A DNA stretch of 53,392 nucleotides from NCBI RefSeq assembly GCF_900108045.1, contig NZ_FNUK01000014.1, forward strand, positions 1 to 53,392. Direction: 5' to 3'. The notes beneath the pieces were generated by a model. It made no database searches, had not been told where the DNA came from, and worked only from the letters and a program-made list of their open reading frames with translations. This DNA comes from Caloramator fervidus (GTDB lineage Bacteria > Bacillota > Clostridia > Clostridiales > Caloramatoraceae). The position numbers and the translations under genes are program-made. This document shows positions 1 through 8,439 of this stretch, in pieces (the first letter of the stretch is position 1; each line of letters begins with the position of its first letter).

Positions 1-1
1 A

Positions 2-328
2 GAACATTTGAGACATACATACGAATGCAAAGAACTATATAAAGATAGAAGCAAAACCATAGAGAGGGTATTTGCTGACTTGAAGGAGAAGCATGGTTTG
101 CGATGGACAACACTAAGAGGGATAGAAAAAGTGTCCATGCAAGCGATGCTTGTTTGTGCTTGCTTTAACTTAAAGAAGATGGCAAATTGGATGTGGAAGA
201 AGGGACAAAACGGCCCTGGAAAGGGCAAAAATTTCTTTGTATTTATAAAATATTTATCAAAAATGCTTGTAAAAATACTCAAACCCCACTTTTCGTTTTT
301 TGAAAAGTGGGGTTTGTCGACGGTCTGA
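2..328 (+). CDS. transposase, C-terminal fragment (IS1182-like, DDE type)
   Basis: The frame is open from base 2 and lacks its start because the window begins inside the gene. The segment RSKTIERVFADLKEKHG followed by LRGIEKVSMQAMLVCACFNLKK matches the C-terminal catalytic region of IS1182-type DDE transposases; the Glu of IERVFAD is the expected third acidic residue. The last ~35 codons run through the element's own hairpin (281-315), so the C-terminal tail is encoded by terminator-like DNA. Whether a full-length copy exists cannot be judged from this window. Confidence 0.8.
   Translation, partial: EHLRHTYECKELYKDRSKTIERVFADLKEKHGLRWTTLRGIEKVSMQAMLVCACFNLKKMANWMWKKGQNGPGKGKNFFVFIKYLSKMLVKILKPHFSFFEKWGLSTV
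281..315. terminator. hairpin at the IS end
   Basis: AAACCCCACTTTT pairs with AAAAGTGGGGTTT around a 9-nt loop. It lies inside the 3' end of the transposase frame. A similar hairpin, being the same sequence, is at the other window end. It probably blocks read-through into or out of the element. Confidence 0.6.
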
Positions 329-353
329 AAATTCCGGCATATGCCGGAATTTT
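328..353 (-). terminator. terminator of the symporter gene
   Basis: This is a perfect 26-nt palindrome (AATTCCGGCAT / ATGCCGGAATT flanked by A4/T4). It lies directly after the stop codon of the minus-strand symporter and directly against the IS end. It is symmetrical and could act in both directions. Confidence 0.65.
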
Positions 354-354
354 A

Positions 355-1608
355 TTATATTGAGATTGAATTATAAGTGTTTAAGTTAAGTTCCTTTTCA
401 GAATTTGATACAATTAAAGTTCCAACTGCATCTCCAGTTACATTAACGACGGTTCTTGCCATGTCGATTATTCTATCAACTCCAAGGATTATTCCTATTC
501 CTTCAACTGGAAGACCTACAGATTGTAAAACCATTGTTAACATAATCACTCCTACTCCTGGAACTCCAGCGGTTCCTATGGATGATAAGGTAGCTGTTAA
601 TATAATCATCAGCTGCTGGGATATAGAAAGGTTAATACCATAAATTTGAGCTATAAATATTGCTGCAACTCCCTGCATTATAGCAGTACCATCCATGTTT
701 ATTGTTGCTCCAAGGGGGATTGTAAAGCTTGCTATGGATTCAGGAATTCCTAATTTTTTTTCACAAGTTTCAAGATTTACTGGTATAGTTGCATTACTGC
801 TTGAAGTAGAGAAGGCAACAACCATAACAGGCCAGAATTTTTTATAAAAATTCACTGGGTTGATTTTACCAATTACCTTTAAAAGTAAACCATATATGAA
901 AATTAATTGAATAATTAAAACTAAAATTATTGTTAAAGTATATTTTAATAAAGGAAGAAGAACATCTAGTCCTTGGAATATTATTACATTAGATATTAAG
1001 GCAAATACTCCATATGGAGCAAATTGCATAATTATATTTATTATTTTTAGTAAAACTTCATTTGTGCAATTTAATATGTTAAAAAGAGGCTTTCCTTTTT
1101 CACCTAAAAGAGAAAGTGAAATTCCAAATAATATTGAAAATACTATTATCTGAAGCATTTCTCCTTTTGTTAATGCTTCAAAGGGATTTGTAGGAATCAT
1201 ATTTACAAAGATATCCATAACAAATGGAGTTTCGGTTTGTTTAAATTCCTTAGGCGTTGGTATGTTTATTCCTATACCTGGTTTTATTATATTGGCAAAT
1301 ATTAATGATAATGTTATTGCAAGGGTTGTGGTTAAAATATAGTATATAAATATTTTTATACCAACACGACCCAGTTTTTTAACATCTTTAATGTTTGCAG
1401 TTCCTACTATTAAAGATGTTAAAACTAAAGGAGCAACCAGCATTTTAATTGCTCTTAAAAATACGTTGCCTACAGGAGTTAAAATCCATTTGCTTAAAAT
1501 TTCATTAAAGCTTTTTGGAAAAATTACATTACCTATTATACCAAACACAATACCTAATATAAGGGCAATTAAGATCTTGTTTGCAAAATTTAAATTTCTT
1601 TTATTCAA
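355..1608 (-). CDS. dicarboxylate/amino acid:cation symporter (DAACS, GltP/GltT family)
   Basis: This 417-residue polytopic membrane protein belongs to the glutamate/aspartate:cation symporter family. The HP1 serine-rich motif (SSSNATIPV), the NMDGT motif and HP2 (GTAGVPGVG) are all present. The last transmembrane segment has the order D-x4-D-x2-RT-x2-N-x3-D, like the archaeal aspartate transporter GltPh. The Arg that binds the side-chain carboxylate is retained, which favours an acidic amino acid or C4-dicarboxylate as substrate over a neutral amino acid. Translation starts at TTG, with GGAGGT 8 nt upstream and no better ATG nearby. It is a monocistronic unit closed by the palindrome at 328-353. 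The exact substrate and coupling ion are not readable from sequence. Confidence 0.93.
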   Translation of the reverse strand: MNKRNLNFANKILIALILGIVFGIIGNVIFPKSFNEILSKWILTPVGNVFLRAIKMLVAPLVLTSLIVGTANIKDVKKLGRVGIKIFIYYILTTTLAITLSLIFANIIKPGIGINIPTPKEFKQTETPFVMDIFVNMIPTNPFEALTKGEMLQIIVFSILFGISLSLLGEKGKPLFNILNCTNEVLLKIINIIMQFAPYGVFALISNVIIFQGLDVLLPLLKYTLTIILVLIIQLIFIYGLLLKVIGKINPVNFYKKFWPVMVVAFSTSSSNATIPVNLETCEKKLGIPESIASFTIPLGATINMDGTAIMQGVAAIFIAQIYGINLSISQQLMIILTATLSSIGTAGVPGVGVIMLTMVLQSVGLPVEGIGIILGVDRIIDMARTVVNVTGDAVGTLIVSNSEKELNLNTYNSISI

Positions 1609-1769
1609 TTTTTACGACCTCCTTATTCAGATAATTTTATAATAATATAGTATCATAAAGGAAATATTAAATCCACAAATGTTTTAAAAATATAACAATT
1701 GCAATAAAATAATTTTAAAATGTCGAATTAGGCTTTTAAAAATGCATAGAATAAAAATAAGGAGGGATA

Positions 1770-2006
1770 ATGTTGTCTGATTATAGAATTAATTTTGGAA
1801 AAATAATAGGTCCTTATGATACAAATAAGCTTATAGACATGCTTTCTATAGTTAACAAGGATGATGAGCTTGTTATAACCCTTGATGGGTCAGATGGTCA
1901 TCAAACCGAGGAAGTTAGAAGAATACTTGAGATGAATGGATTTTATGTGACGCAAAAGGGAGGACATGATGACAATAAATACCATATTCATGCGAAAAGA
2001 AGGTGA
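1770..2006 (+). CDS. small conserved-looking protein of unknown function (78 aa)
   Basis: I do not recognise this protein with certainty. It is a compact, charged, soluble protein with an alternating beta-alpha-beta pattern (LVITLDGSDGHQTEEVRRIL...GFYVTQKGG...YHIHAKRR), vaguely like the TusA/SirA fold but without its CPxP motif. A strong AAGGAGGG lies at 1759-1766. It is only 3 nt before ATG 1770 and 6 nt before the in-frame TTG at 1773, so TTG 1773 may be the true start. The next gene begins just after it, and the two probably form one short operon ended by the hairpin at 2163. Confidence 0.65.
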   Translation: MLSDYRINFGKIIGPYDTNKLIDMLSIVNKDDELVITLDGSDGHQTEEVRRILEMNGFYVTQKGGHDDNKYHIHAKRR

Positions 2007-2010
2007 TAAA

Positions 2011-2163
2011 ATGAGGTTAAGTAAAAAAATGGTTGGAAAGAGATTTAAATTTAATTATAACCTAGAAAAATATGGTGAGTTTATTCCAAGCTTCAATAGC
2101 TGGATGACTCCAGAGGAGCAAAGAAAAAGAGTTGAAAAGATAAATAAAGATCTTGAAGGATAG
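2011..2163 (+). CDS. very small protein of unknown function (50 aa)
   Basis: The ATG at 2011 follows AGAAGGTGAT at a normal distance, and the frame ends at the base of a terminator hairpin. The product is basic at its N-terminus (MRLSKKMVGKRFKF) and ends in a charged helix (MTPEEQRKRVEKINKDLEG). It has no membrane segment and no recognised domain. It lies 4 nt after the preceding small gene and is probably co-transcribed with it. That it is a gene is supported mainly by the ribosome site and its position. Confidence 0.55.
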   Translation: MRLSKKMVGKRFKFNYNLEKYGEFIPSFNSWMTPEEQRKRVEKINKDLEG

Positions 2164-2196
2164 GGTTTGAAGGTTTTCTTCAAACCCTTTTATTTT
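2163..2196 (+). terminator. intrinsic terminator
   Basis: The stem GGGTTTGAAG / CTTCAAACCC has a short loop and is followed by a T-rich run (TTTTATTTTATT). It begins at the last base of the stop codon of the 50-aa gene. Confidence 0.8.
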
Positions 2197-2258
2197 ATTG
2201 TAAAGCCAAAAAAGTTTTGCTATCATTTAATAGAAGTTTTAAAAAGGATGGTGGAAAG

Positions 2259-2885
2259 ATGTTTAAATTAACAAACGTAAAATATAAAAATATATTAAAT
2301 ATTGATTACTTAGAGATAGAAAAAAATAAGATAACTTGTATTATTGGAGAGAGTGGAAGTGGAAAGACTACATTAGTTAGACTTTTAAATAAAATGATAT
2401 CCTATGATCAAGGAGAAATTTACTTTAAAGAAAGATCCCTTAAAGATTGGGATTCTATAGAATTAAGGAGAAAAGTTTCAATGCTTTCTCAAAACCCAGT
2501 TATGTTTAAAGGAAATATAAGGGATAATCTTTTAATTGGTTTGAAATTTTCACAAAGGCCTTTAGTGGAAGATGAAGTTTTAAAGGAAATTTTAAATATA
2601 GTAAAACTTGATAAGGACCTTGATGAAAATATTTATAACCTATCTGGTGGAGAAAAACAAAGGGTAGCATTAGGAAGAATTTTGCTATTACCATCCTATG
2701 TTTATATTTTAGATGAGCCTACTTCTGCATTAGATGAAAAAACGGAGGATGAGGTTATAAAAGCGATTATTGATTATGTAAAGAAAAACAACAGGAATTT
2801 AATAATGGTTACCCATTCTAAAAAGATAGCTATAAATTATGGAGAAAGAGTAATTGAAGTATCTAAAGGAAAAATAAAGGAGTGA
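2259..2885 (+). CDS. fetA: ABC transporter ATP-binding protein, FetA-like
   Basis: This cytoplasmic ABC ATPase of 208 residues has Walker A (GESGSGKTT, residues 30-38), the Q-loop (LSQNP), signature LSGGEKQR, Walker B (YVYILDEPTS) and the switch His (MVTHSK). It is unusually short, as expected for the partner of a FetB-type permease, whose gene starts immediately downstream. I place the start at ATG 2259, behind GGATGGTGGAAAG, rather than at an upstream in-frame ATG (2217) that lacks a ribosome site. In E. coli FetAB is linked to iron export and oxidative-stress resistance. The substrate here is inferred from the partner's family only. Confidence 0.8.
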   Translation: MFKLTNVKYKNILNIDYLEIEKNKITCIIGESGSGKTTLVRLLNKMISYDQGEIYFKERSLKDWDSIELRRKVSMLSQNPVMFKGNIRDNLLIGLKFSQRPLVEDEVLKEILNIVKLDKDLDENIYNLSGGEKQRVALGRILLLPSYVYILDEPTSALDEKTEDEVIKAIIDYVKKNNRNLIMVTHSKKIAINYGERVIEVSKGKIKE

Positions 2886-2886
2886 T

Positions 2887-3666
2887 ATGATGAAGGACAT
2901 AAGCATTTACCAACTTATTTCATCTTATTTATTTGTTATAATTTTATTGTTTATTGTAAGAAAAAGAGGAATAGAAAGGGAGAAGGAAATATTAATAGCT
3001 TCCATTAGAATGAGTCTTCAGCTTATGATTATGGGATATATACTTGTATATATAATAGAGAATCCAAGTCCTTTACTTACACTTTTAATATTAATTTTTA
3101 TGGAGGGATTTAGTATATATAACATTTATAAAAGGGCTAAGGTAAACATTAAATTTAAACTAAAGATAGCGATTGCTATTTCTATGATTATAGGAACTGT
3201 TTTAAGTATAGCTTATTTTTTATTTGTTATTATAAACATATATCCTTGGTTTAATCCAAGATATTTTATACCCATTGCAGGAATGTTTATAGGCAATTCT
3301 ATGACGGGAGTTTCCCTTGGAGTAAATAGGCTTGTTGATGATATAAGAAAAAGAAAAGACGAGATAGAGGCTGCTTTAATGCTTGGAGCTACACCTAAGA
3401 TGGCTGTAAAAAATATAATTGATAGTGCTTTTGATTCATCTATACTTCCTACAGTAAATTCTATGGTTGGGATGGGAATTGTGTTTTTGCCAGGGACTAT
3501 GACAGGTCAAATTTTATCTGGAACGTGGCCTTTAGTGGCTATTAAATATCAAATATCTATAATGCTTGGGGTTTTAGGATCTGTTGCTATAACTGTAATG
3601 ATATTTCTTTACTTTGGATATAAAACATATTTTAATGATGAAGCACAATTAGTGGTGGATGAATAG
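2887..3666 (+). CDS. fetB: ABC transporter permease, FetB / UPF0014 family
   Basis: This 259-residue membrane protein has about six or seven hydrophobic segments. The family pattern is visible in its centre: ASIRMSLQL near the N-terminus, then IAGMFIGNSMTGVSLG, the cytoplasmic stretch EIEAALMLGATPKMAV (coupling helix) and FLPGTMTGQILSG. Two tandem ATGs (2887, 2890) follow AAGGAG, and either could start translation. Spacing to the ATPase gene is 1 nt, so the two form a tight operon. UPF0014/FetB proteins pair with FetA in metal (iron) export. A terminator follows at 3663. Confidence 0.85.
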   Translation: MMKDISIYQLISSYLFVIILLFIVRKRGIEREKEILIASIRMSLQLMIMGYILVYIIENPSPLLTLLILIFMEGFSIYNIYKRAKVNIKFKLKIAIAISMIIGTVLSIAYFLFVIINIYPWFNPRYFIPIAGMFIGNSMTGVSLGVNRLVDDIRKRKDEIEAALMLGATPKMAVKNIIDSAFDSSILPTVNSMVGMGIVFLPGTMTGQILSGTWPLVAIKYQISIMLGVLGSVAITVMIFLYFGYKTYFNDEAQLVVDE

Positions 3667-3697
3667 GCTACCTGATAGGGTAGTCTATTTTTTTAAA
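3663..3697 (+). terminator. intrinsic terminator after fetB
   Basis: The stem TAGGCTACC / GGGTAGTCTA (one G-T pair) is followed by seven T residues. It overlaps the fetB stop codon. Confidence 0.75.
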
Positions 3698-3823
3698 AAT
3701 ACATAAAATTATTAGAAAAAAGCCAAAATTTTAATCTATTTTATTATAATGATATTTTTTGGTTATTAAAGGTTAAATATTGGTGTTGCATAGTATATTG
3801 TATGGTATAAAATAGTAATTGAA

Positions 3824-3847
3824 AGGTCAAAGAAAGTCAAAGTCAAA
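3824..3847 (+). promoter_or_regulatory. CtsR operator (tandem heptads)
   Basis: GGTCAAA-GAA-AGTCAAA (3825-3841) is an exact fit to the CtsR recognition rule of two direct heptads separated by three bases. A third GTCAAA (3842-3847) follows with no spacer. The site lies 22 nt before the ctsR start codon and downstream of a possible promoter (TTGCAT at 3786, TATAAAAT at 3806). CtsR would therefore repress its own operon by blocking the polymerase. Confidence 0.9.
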
Positions 3848-3869
3848 GTAAGAAACACGAGGTGGTGCT

Positions 3870-4325
3870 ATGGCAAGGCTATCGGACATAATAGAGAATT
3901 TTATAAAGAATATGCTAGAAAAAAGTGAAAAAGATTTTCTTGAAATACAAAGAAATGAACTTGCAAATCTTTTTAATTGTGCGCCATCTCAAATAAATTA
4001 TGTTTTAGAAACAAGGTTTACCATAGATAAGGGTTACTATATAGAAAGCAAAAGAGGTGGCGGTGGATATATAAAAATAACCAAAATAAAACTTAATGAA
4101 AATAATTATATAAAGGATGCAATATGGAATAATATAGGTGATGAAATAACTCAGCAACAGGCTGAAGCATATATAGAGCATTTTAAAGAAAGAGGATACT
4201 TAACAGAAAGAGAGGCGTTGATTTTAAAAATTGTGGTAAATGACAAAGTTTTAAATAGCCCCCCTGAATTTAAAGATAAAATAAGGGCGGGTATTTTAAA
4301 AACAGTTCTTATTTCAATAATTTAA
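3870..4325 (+). CDS. ctsR: transcriptional repressor CtsR
   Basis: This 151-residue repressor of class III heat-shock genes starts MARLSDIIENFI. Its N-terminal winged helix-turn-helix covers about residues 1-75 and includes the glycine-rich wing (SKRGGGGYIKI) that contacts the operator. The C-terminal part is the four-helix dimerisation domain recognised by McsB/ClpC. GAGGTGG provides the ribosome site. It is the first gene of ctsR-mcsA-mcsB-clpC, and its operator at 3824-3847 shows autorepression. In Bacillus, heat or McsB activation releases CtsR from DNA; that part is family knowledge. Confidence 0.97.
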   Translation: MARLSDIIENFIKNMLEKSEKDFLEIQRNELANLFNCAPSQINYVLETRFTIDKGYYIESKRGGGGYIKITKIKLNENNYIKDAIWNNIGDEITQQQAEAYIEHFKERGYLTEREALILKIVVNDKVLNSPPEFKDKIRAGILKTVLISII

Positions 4326-4345
4326 TTCCCAAAGGAGGGATGCGT

Positions 4346-4867
4346 ATGTTGTGTCAAAATTGCAATCAAAGGGAAGCAAATGTTCATATAACTAAAATAA
4401 TAAATGGTGTAAAACAAGAATTACATCTTTGTGAAGAATGCGCAAGACAACAAAATGAGTTTAATATAAACATTATAAATCCTTTTAGCTTTGATTCTCC
4501 AATGTCTTTCCAAAACATATTAGAAGGATTTTTTGAAATGATGAACTATGCAAATAAAATACCAGAGCCTGTAACCTGTCCTGTTTGTCATCAAAGCTTT
4601 GATGATTTTAAAAGGACAGGAAAAATGGGATGTGCAAGCTGTTATAGAACCTTTAACAATGAAATTACCCCTATAATAAAAAGGGTTCATGGAAACATAC
4701 AGCATACTGGCAAAGTTCCAAAAAGAACGGGAGGAATACTTAAAATCAAAAGGGATATAGAAAGGTTAAAGGAGGAACTTAGAATAGCTGTAATGAATGA
4801 AGAATATGAAAAGGCAGCAAAACTAAGGGATCAAATTAAAGAGCTTGAGTCAAAGCTTGATAAGTAG
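4346..4867 (+). CDS. mcsA: McsA, zinc-finger activator of the arginine kinase McsB
   Basis: This 173-residue protein has two CxxC pairs at the N-terminus (CQNC...CEEC), a second set (CPVC...CASC) in the middle and a C-terminal UVR-type coiled coil (LKEELRIAVMNEEYEKAAKLRDQIKELE). This is the McsA domain order. The start is ATG 4346: the SD AAAGGAGGG ends at 4339, directly against another in-frame ATG at 4340, which would have zero spacing. It lies between ctsR and mcsB, 20 and 11 nt from its neighbours. McsA binds zinc and stimulates McsB in marking CtsR and damaged proteins. Confidence 0.94.
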   Translation: MLCQNCNQREANVHITKIINGVKQELHLCEECARQQNEFNINIINPFSFDSPMSFQNILEGFFEMMNYANKIPEPVTCPVCHQSFDDFKRTGKMGCASCYRTFNNEITPIIKRVHGNIQHTGKVPKRTGGILKIKRDIERLKEELRIAVMNEEYEKAAKLRDQIKELESKLDK

Positions 4868-4878
4868 GAGGTGGTAAA

Positions 4879-5892
4879 ATGTTCTTTAAAAATAACAATA
4901 ATGATATAGTTTTAACCAGCAGAGTTAGGTTAGCAAGGAATATAGATGGCATTCCTTTTCCACAAAAGTTAAGTGAAAAGGAAGCCAATAAAGTTATAGA
5001 TCAGGTTGCAGACTCTATATTAAATAGTAACTCAGCAATAGCCCATGAATTTAGGCTTATAAGGCTTAAAGAACTTAGGCCTTTAGAAAGAATTTCGATG
5101 GTTGAAAAGCATCTTATAAGTAGAGATCTTATAAATGAATATCAAAAAGGCGCGGTGATTTTAAACAGGGATGAAAATGTATCAATAATGATAAATGAAG
5201 AGGACCATATAAGGCTTCAGGTAATATATCCTGGTTTTAAAATAAAAGATGCATATGATTTTGCAAGTAAACTTGATGATTTGATTGAGGAAAAAATACA
5301 GTATGCATATGATTCTAAATTTGGGTACTTAACAAGTTGTCCAACCAATGTAGGAACAGGAATTAGAGCATCAGTTATGCTTCACTTACCTGCCCTTACT
5401 ATGACTGGAAATATAAATAATATATTTAACACCGTCGTTCAAGTTGGAATGACCATAAGAGGAATTTATGGTGAAGGAAGTAATGCTATGGGTAATATAT
5501 ATCAAATATCAAACCAAGTAACATTAGGTCTTACGGAGGAAGAAATAATAAACAATCTTATTGCAGTGACAAAGAAAATAATTGATCAAGAATTGAAAAC
5601 AAGAGAAATGTTATTTGAGAAAAAGTCGGTTGAAATAGAAGACGATATTTATAGATCTTTAGGAATACTAAAATATTCAAGGATACTTTCAACTCAGGAA
5701 TGCTTAGAGCTTTTATCTAAGGTAAGATTAGGAATAGAAATGGGAATAATAAAAGACATAGATGTTAAAAAATTAAATGACCTTTTAACCAATGTTCAGC
5801 CTGCTACCTTACAGCTTATAGAAGGTAGAGAATTAGACGTCAAAGAAAGAGACATAATAAGAGCTAAAATAGTTAGAGAAACTTTAAGATAA
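4879..5892 (+). CDS. mcsB: McsB, protein arginine kinase
   Basis: This 337-residue protein is related to phosphagen kinases. The nucleotide-binding VLTSRVRLARN is at residues 11-21, the catalytic-Cys region is TSCPTNVGTGIRASVMLHLPAL, and NMGNIYQISNQ-like sequence follows. The length matches the family (about 340-360). McsB phosphorylates arginines on CtsR and on aggregated proteins, which delivers them to ClpC-ClpP. AGGAGGTGG precedes the ATG. The gene ends 12 nt before the clpC start, so the two are translated from one message. Confidence 0.96.
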   Translation: MFFKNNNNDIVLTSRVRLARNIDGIPFPQKLSEKEANKVIDQVADSILNSNSAIAHEFRLIRLKELRPLERISMVEKHLISRDLINEYQKGAVILNRDENVSIMINEEDHIRLQVIYPGFKIKDAYDFASKLDDLIEEKIQYAYDSKFGYLTSCPTNVGTGIRASVMLHLPALTMTGNINNIFNTVVQVGMTIRGIYGEGSNAMGNIYQISNQVTLGLTEEEIINNLIAVTKKIIDQELKTREMLFEKKSVEIEDDIYRSLGILKYSRILSTQECLELLSKVRLGIEMGIIKDIDVKKLNDLLTNVQPATLQLIEGRELDVKERDIIRAKIVRETLR

Positions 5893-5904
5893 GGAGGGAT
5901 GGCT

Positions 5905-8349
5905 ATGTTTAATGGATTTACAGAAAGAAGCCAAAGAGTTTTACAACTTTCAGCAGAGGAAGCTAGAAGATTAAATCATAATTACATTGGAACAGAACAT
6001 CTTCTTCTTGGAATAATAAAAGAGGGGGGCCAAGTTTCAAAGATATTAAAGGATTTTGGTGTAGAGGAAAACAAAGTTAGAGACTTAATAATTGAGATTG
6101 AAGGAAAAGGTCAAGAATACTTTAGTTTCCATGAGATACCTTTAACTCCAAGGACTAAAAGAATAATAGAACTTGCAAGAAACGAAGCAAGAGGTTTAAA
6201 TCATAATTTTATAGCTCCAGAACATATAATGCTTGCACTTTTAAGAGAAGGCGAAGGAGTTGCAATAGCTATATTATCCAAATTAGGCGTTGACATTTCT
6301 AAGCTTAGAAGCGAAATTTTAAATAGCTTAAACGTTGGAGATTTAAATCCAGGATATAAAGGAAAACAAGGTGGAACAAAACATAGACAGACTAATACTC
6401 CAACCCTTGACCAGTTTGGAAGAGATTTGACTGAACTTGCAAGGGAAGGAAAGCTAGACCCTGTTATAGGTCGTGAAAATGAAACTGAAAGGGTTATTGA
6501 AATATTATCAAGAAGAACAAAAAATAATCCATGTCTTATAGGTGAACCTGGAGTTGGTAAAACAGCTATTGCTGAAGGGCTTGCTCAAAGGATAGTTGAA
6601 GGAAACGTTCCAGAAATACTAAAGAATAAAAGAGTAGTTACTTTAGATTTATCTGGAATGGTTGCAGGATCTAAGTATAGAGGAGAATTTGAAGAAAGAA
6701 TAAAAAGGGTTATGGATGAAATAAGAAGAGCAGGTAATGTGATACTTTTCATAGATGAAATTCATACGATTGTAGGAGCAGGTGCTGCTGAAGGAGCTAT
6801 TGATGCATCTAACATATTAAAACCTGCCCTTGCAAGAGGAGAGATACAGGTTATAGGAGCAACTACAATAGATGAATATAGAAAATATATTGAAAAGGAT
6901 GCTGCCCTTGAAAGAAGATTTCAACCTGTTTTAGTTGGAGAACCTTCCGTTGAAGAATCAATAAAAATATTAAAAGGATTAAGGGATAAATATGAAGCTC
7001 ATCATAAAGTAAAAATAACTGATGAGGCTTTAGAAGCAGCGGTTAATTTATCCCACAGATATATAACAGACAGGTTCTTACCAGACAAAGCCATAGATCT
7101 TATGGATGAAGCTGCAGCTAAGGTAAGACTTAAGAACTTAACTGCTCCACCAAATGTAAAAAATCTTGAAGAAGAGCTTGAAAGAATAAGAAAAGAAAAG
7201 GAAGAAGCTATAAACACTCAAGAATTTGAAAAAGCAGCTCAATTAAGGGATAGAGAAAATGAAATTAAAAATGAACTTGAAAGAATCAAAAATGAATGGC
7301 AAAATCAAAAGGATAGTGAAGTTCCAGTTGTGACGGTTGAAGATATTGCAGCTGTTGTTTCAAGATGGACTGGAATACCTGTAAATAAGCTTACAGAATC
7401 AGAATCAGAAAGACTTTTAAAGCTAGAAGAAATATTGCATCAAAGAGTTGTAGGTCAGGAGGAAGCAGTTAAAGCTGTTGCAAGGGCTGTAAGACGTGCA
7501 AGGGTTGGAATAAAGGATCCAAAGAGACCTATAGGTTCATTTATATTCCTTGGACCTACAGGGGTTGGTAAGACAGAGCTTTCAAAGGCTTTAGCTGAGG
7601 CTATGTTTGGCGATGAAAATGCAATGATAAGAATAGATATGTCTGAATATATGGAAAAACATGCAGTATCAAGGCTTATAGGATCACCTCCAGGATATGT
7701 TGGATATGAAGAAGGAGGTCAGCTAACTGAAAAGGTAAGAAGAAAGCCATATTCAGTAGTTTTATTTGATGAGATCGAAAAAGCTCATCCGGATGTATTT
7801 AACATACTACTACAAATCCTTGAAGATGGTAGGTTGACTGATGGTAAAGGTAGAATAGTTGACTTTAAAAATACTATAATAATTATGACTTCAAACGTTG
7901 GTGCTCAAACTATTAAAAAACAACAAACATTAGGCTTTACAGCAACAACTGAAAAGGAAAAGGCAGATTCTTATGAAAAGATGAAGCAAAACGTTATGGA
8001 GGATTTGAAAAAGACTTTCAGACCAGAGTTTTTAAACAGAATAGATGAAATAATAGTATTCCATCCACTTGAAGATAAGGATATAGAAAAGATAGCAGAC
8101 CTTATGTTAAAGAATGTTATAAAGAGATTAAAGGAATTAGATGTTGAAATAACTTATGATGAGGATGTTGTAAAACATCTTGCAAAGCAAGGATTTGACC
8201 CAACTTATGGTGCGAGACCTTTAAGAAGAGCTATAACTAGAGCTGTTGAAGATAAACTTTCAGAGGAAATGTTAAAAGGAAACATCCAAAAAGGAGATAA
8301 AGTTAGAATGAAGGTTGTAGATAATGAAATAGTATTTGAAAAGGCATAG
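5905..8349 (+). CDS. clpC: ATP-dependent Clp protease ATP-binding subunit ClpC
   Basis: This is an 814-residue HSP100 unfoldase. It has an N-terminal double Clp repeat (about 5-145), AAA domain 1 with Walker [10 protein letters not shown] and Walker [11 protein letters not shown], a UVR-containing middle domain ([20 protein letters not shown]), AAA domain 2 with GPTGVGKTE and [11 protein letters not shown], and a D2-small C-terminal domain. It threads substrates into ClpP, which is encoded elsewhere. The start is ATG 5905 ([10 protein letters not shown]). The preceding in-frame ATG at 5899 abuts the SD AAGGAGGG with no spacer. It is the last gene of the CtsR-controlled operon and is closed by the hairpin at 8341. 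Confidence 0.98.
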   Translation: MFNGFTERSQRVLQLSAEEARRLNHNYIGTEHLLLGIIKEGGQVSKILKDFGVEENKVRDLIIEIEGKGQEYFSFHEIPLTPRTKRIIELARNEARGLNHNFIAPEHIMLALLREGEGVAIAILSKLGVDISKLRSEILNSLNVGDLNPGYKGKQGGTKHRQTNTPTLDQFGRDLTELAREGKLDPVIGRENETERVIEILSRRTKNNPCLIGEPGVGKTAIAEGLAQRIVEGNVPEILKNKRVVTLDLSGMVAGSKYRGEFEERIKRVMDEIRRAGNVILFIDEIHTIVGAGAAEGAIDASNILKPALARGEIQVIGATTIDEYRKYIEKDAALERRFQPVLVGEPSVEESIKILKGLRDKYEAHHKVKITDEALEAAVNLSHRYITDRFLPDKAIDLMDEAAAKVRLKNLTAPPNVKNLEEELERIRKEKEEAINTQEFEKAAQLRDRENEIKNELERIKNEWQNQKDSEVPVVTVEDIAAVVSRWTGIPVNKLTESESERLLKLEEILHQRVVGQEEAVKAVARAVRRARVGIKDPKRPIGSFIFLGPTGVGKTELSKALAEAMFGDENAMIRIDMSEYMEKHAVSRLIGSPPGYVGYEEGGQLTEKVRRKPYSVVLFDEIEKAHPDVFNILLQILEDGRLTDGKGRIVDFKNTIIIMTSNVGAQTIKKQQTLGFTATTEKEKADSYEKMKQNVMEDLKKTFRPEFLNRIDEIIVFHPLEDKDIEKIADLMLKNVIKRLKELDVEITYDEDVVKHLAKQGFDPTYGARPLRRAITRAVEDKLSEEMLKGNIQKGDKVRMKVVDNEIVFEKA

Positions 8350-8368
8350 AGTTTTCTATGCCTTTTTT
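8341..8368 (+). terminator. terminator of the ctsR-clpC operon
   Basis: AAGGCATAG / CTATGCCTT is followed by a run of six T residues. The clpC stop codon lies in the left arm. Confidence 0.8.
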
Positions 8369-8439
8369 ATATATATTTCTTTACATATAAATTAATATTA
8401 AATATAATGTAATTGCTAACTAATTTAGGAAGTGATAGA

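Larger units (their letters stand above)
1..329 (+). mobile_element. IS1182-like insertion sequence, right-hand part only
   Basis: The window opens inside an insertion sequence. It holds the C-terminal part of the transposase gene, a near-perfect hairpin at 281-315 and the element end around 326-329. Positions 235-329 recur exactly, in reverse complement, at 53298-53392, which defines this end of the element. The 5' part lies outside the window. The host sequence that follows begins with the terminator palindrome at 328-353. Family assignment rests on the transposase motif described in the next entry. Confidence 0.8.

Noticed and set aside
328-353. The perfect palindrome as an IS terminal repeat or attachment site
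   Set aside because: It is not repeated at the other IS copy, and it is correctly placed as the symporter's terminator.
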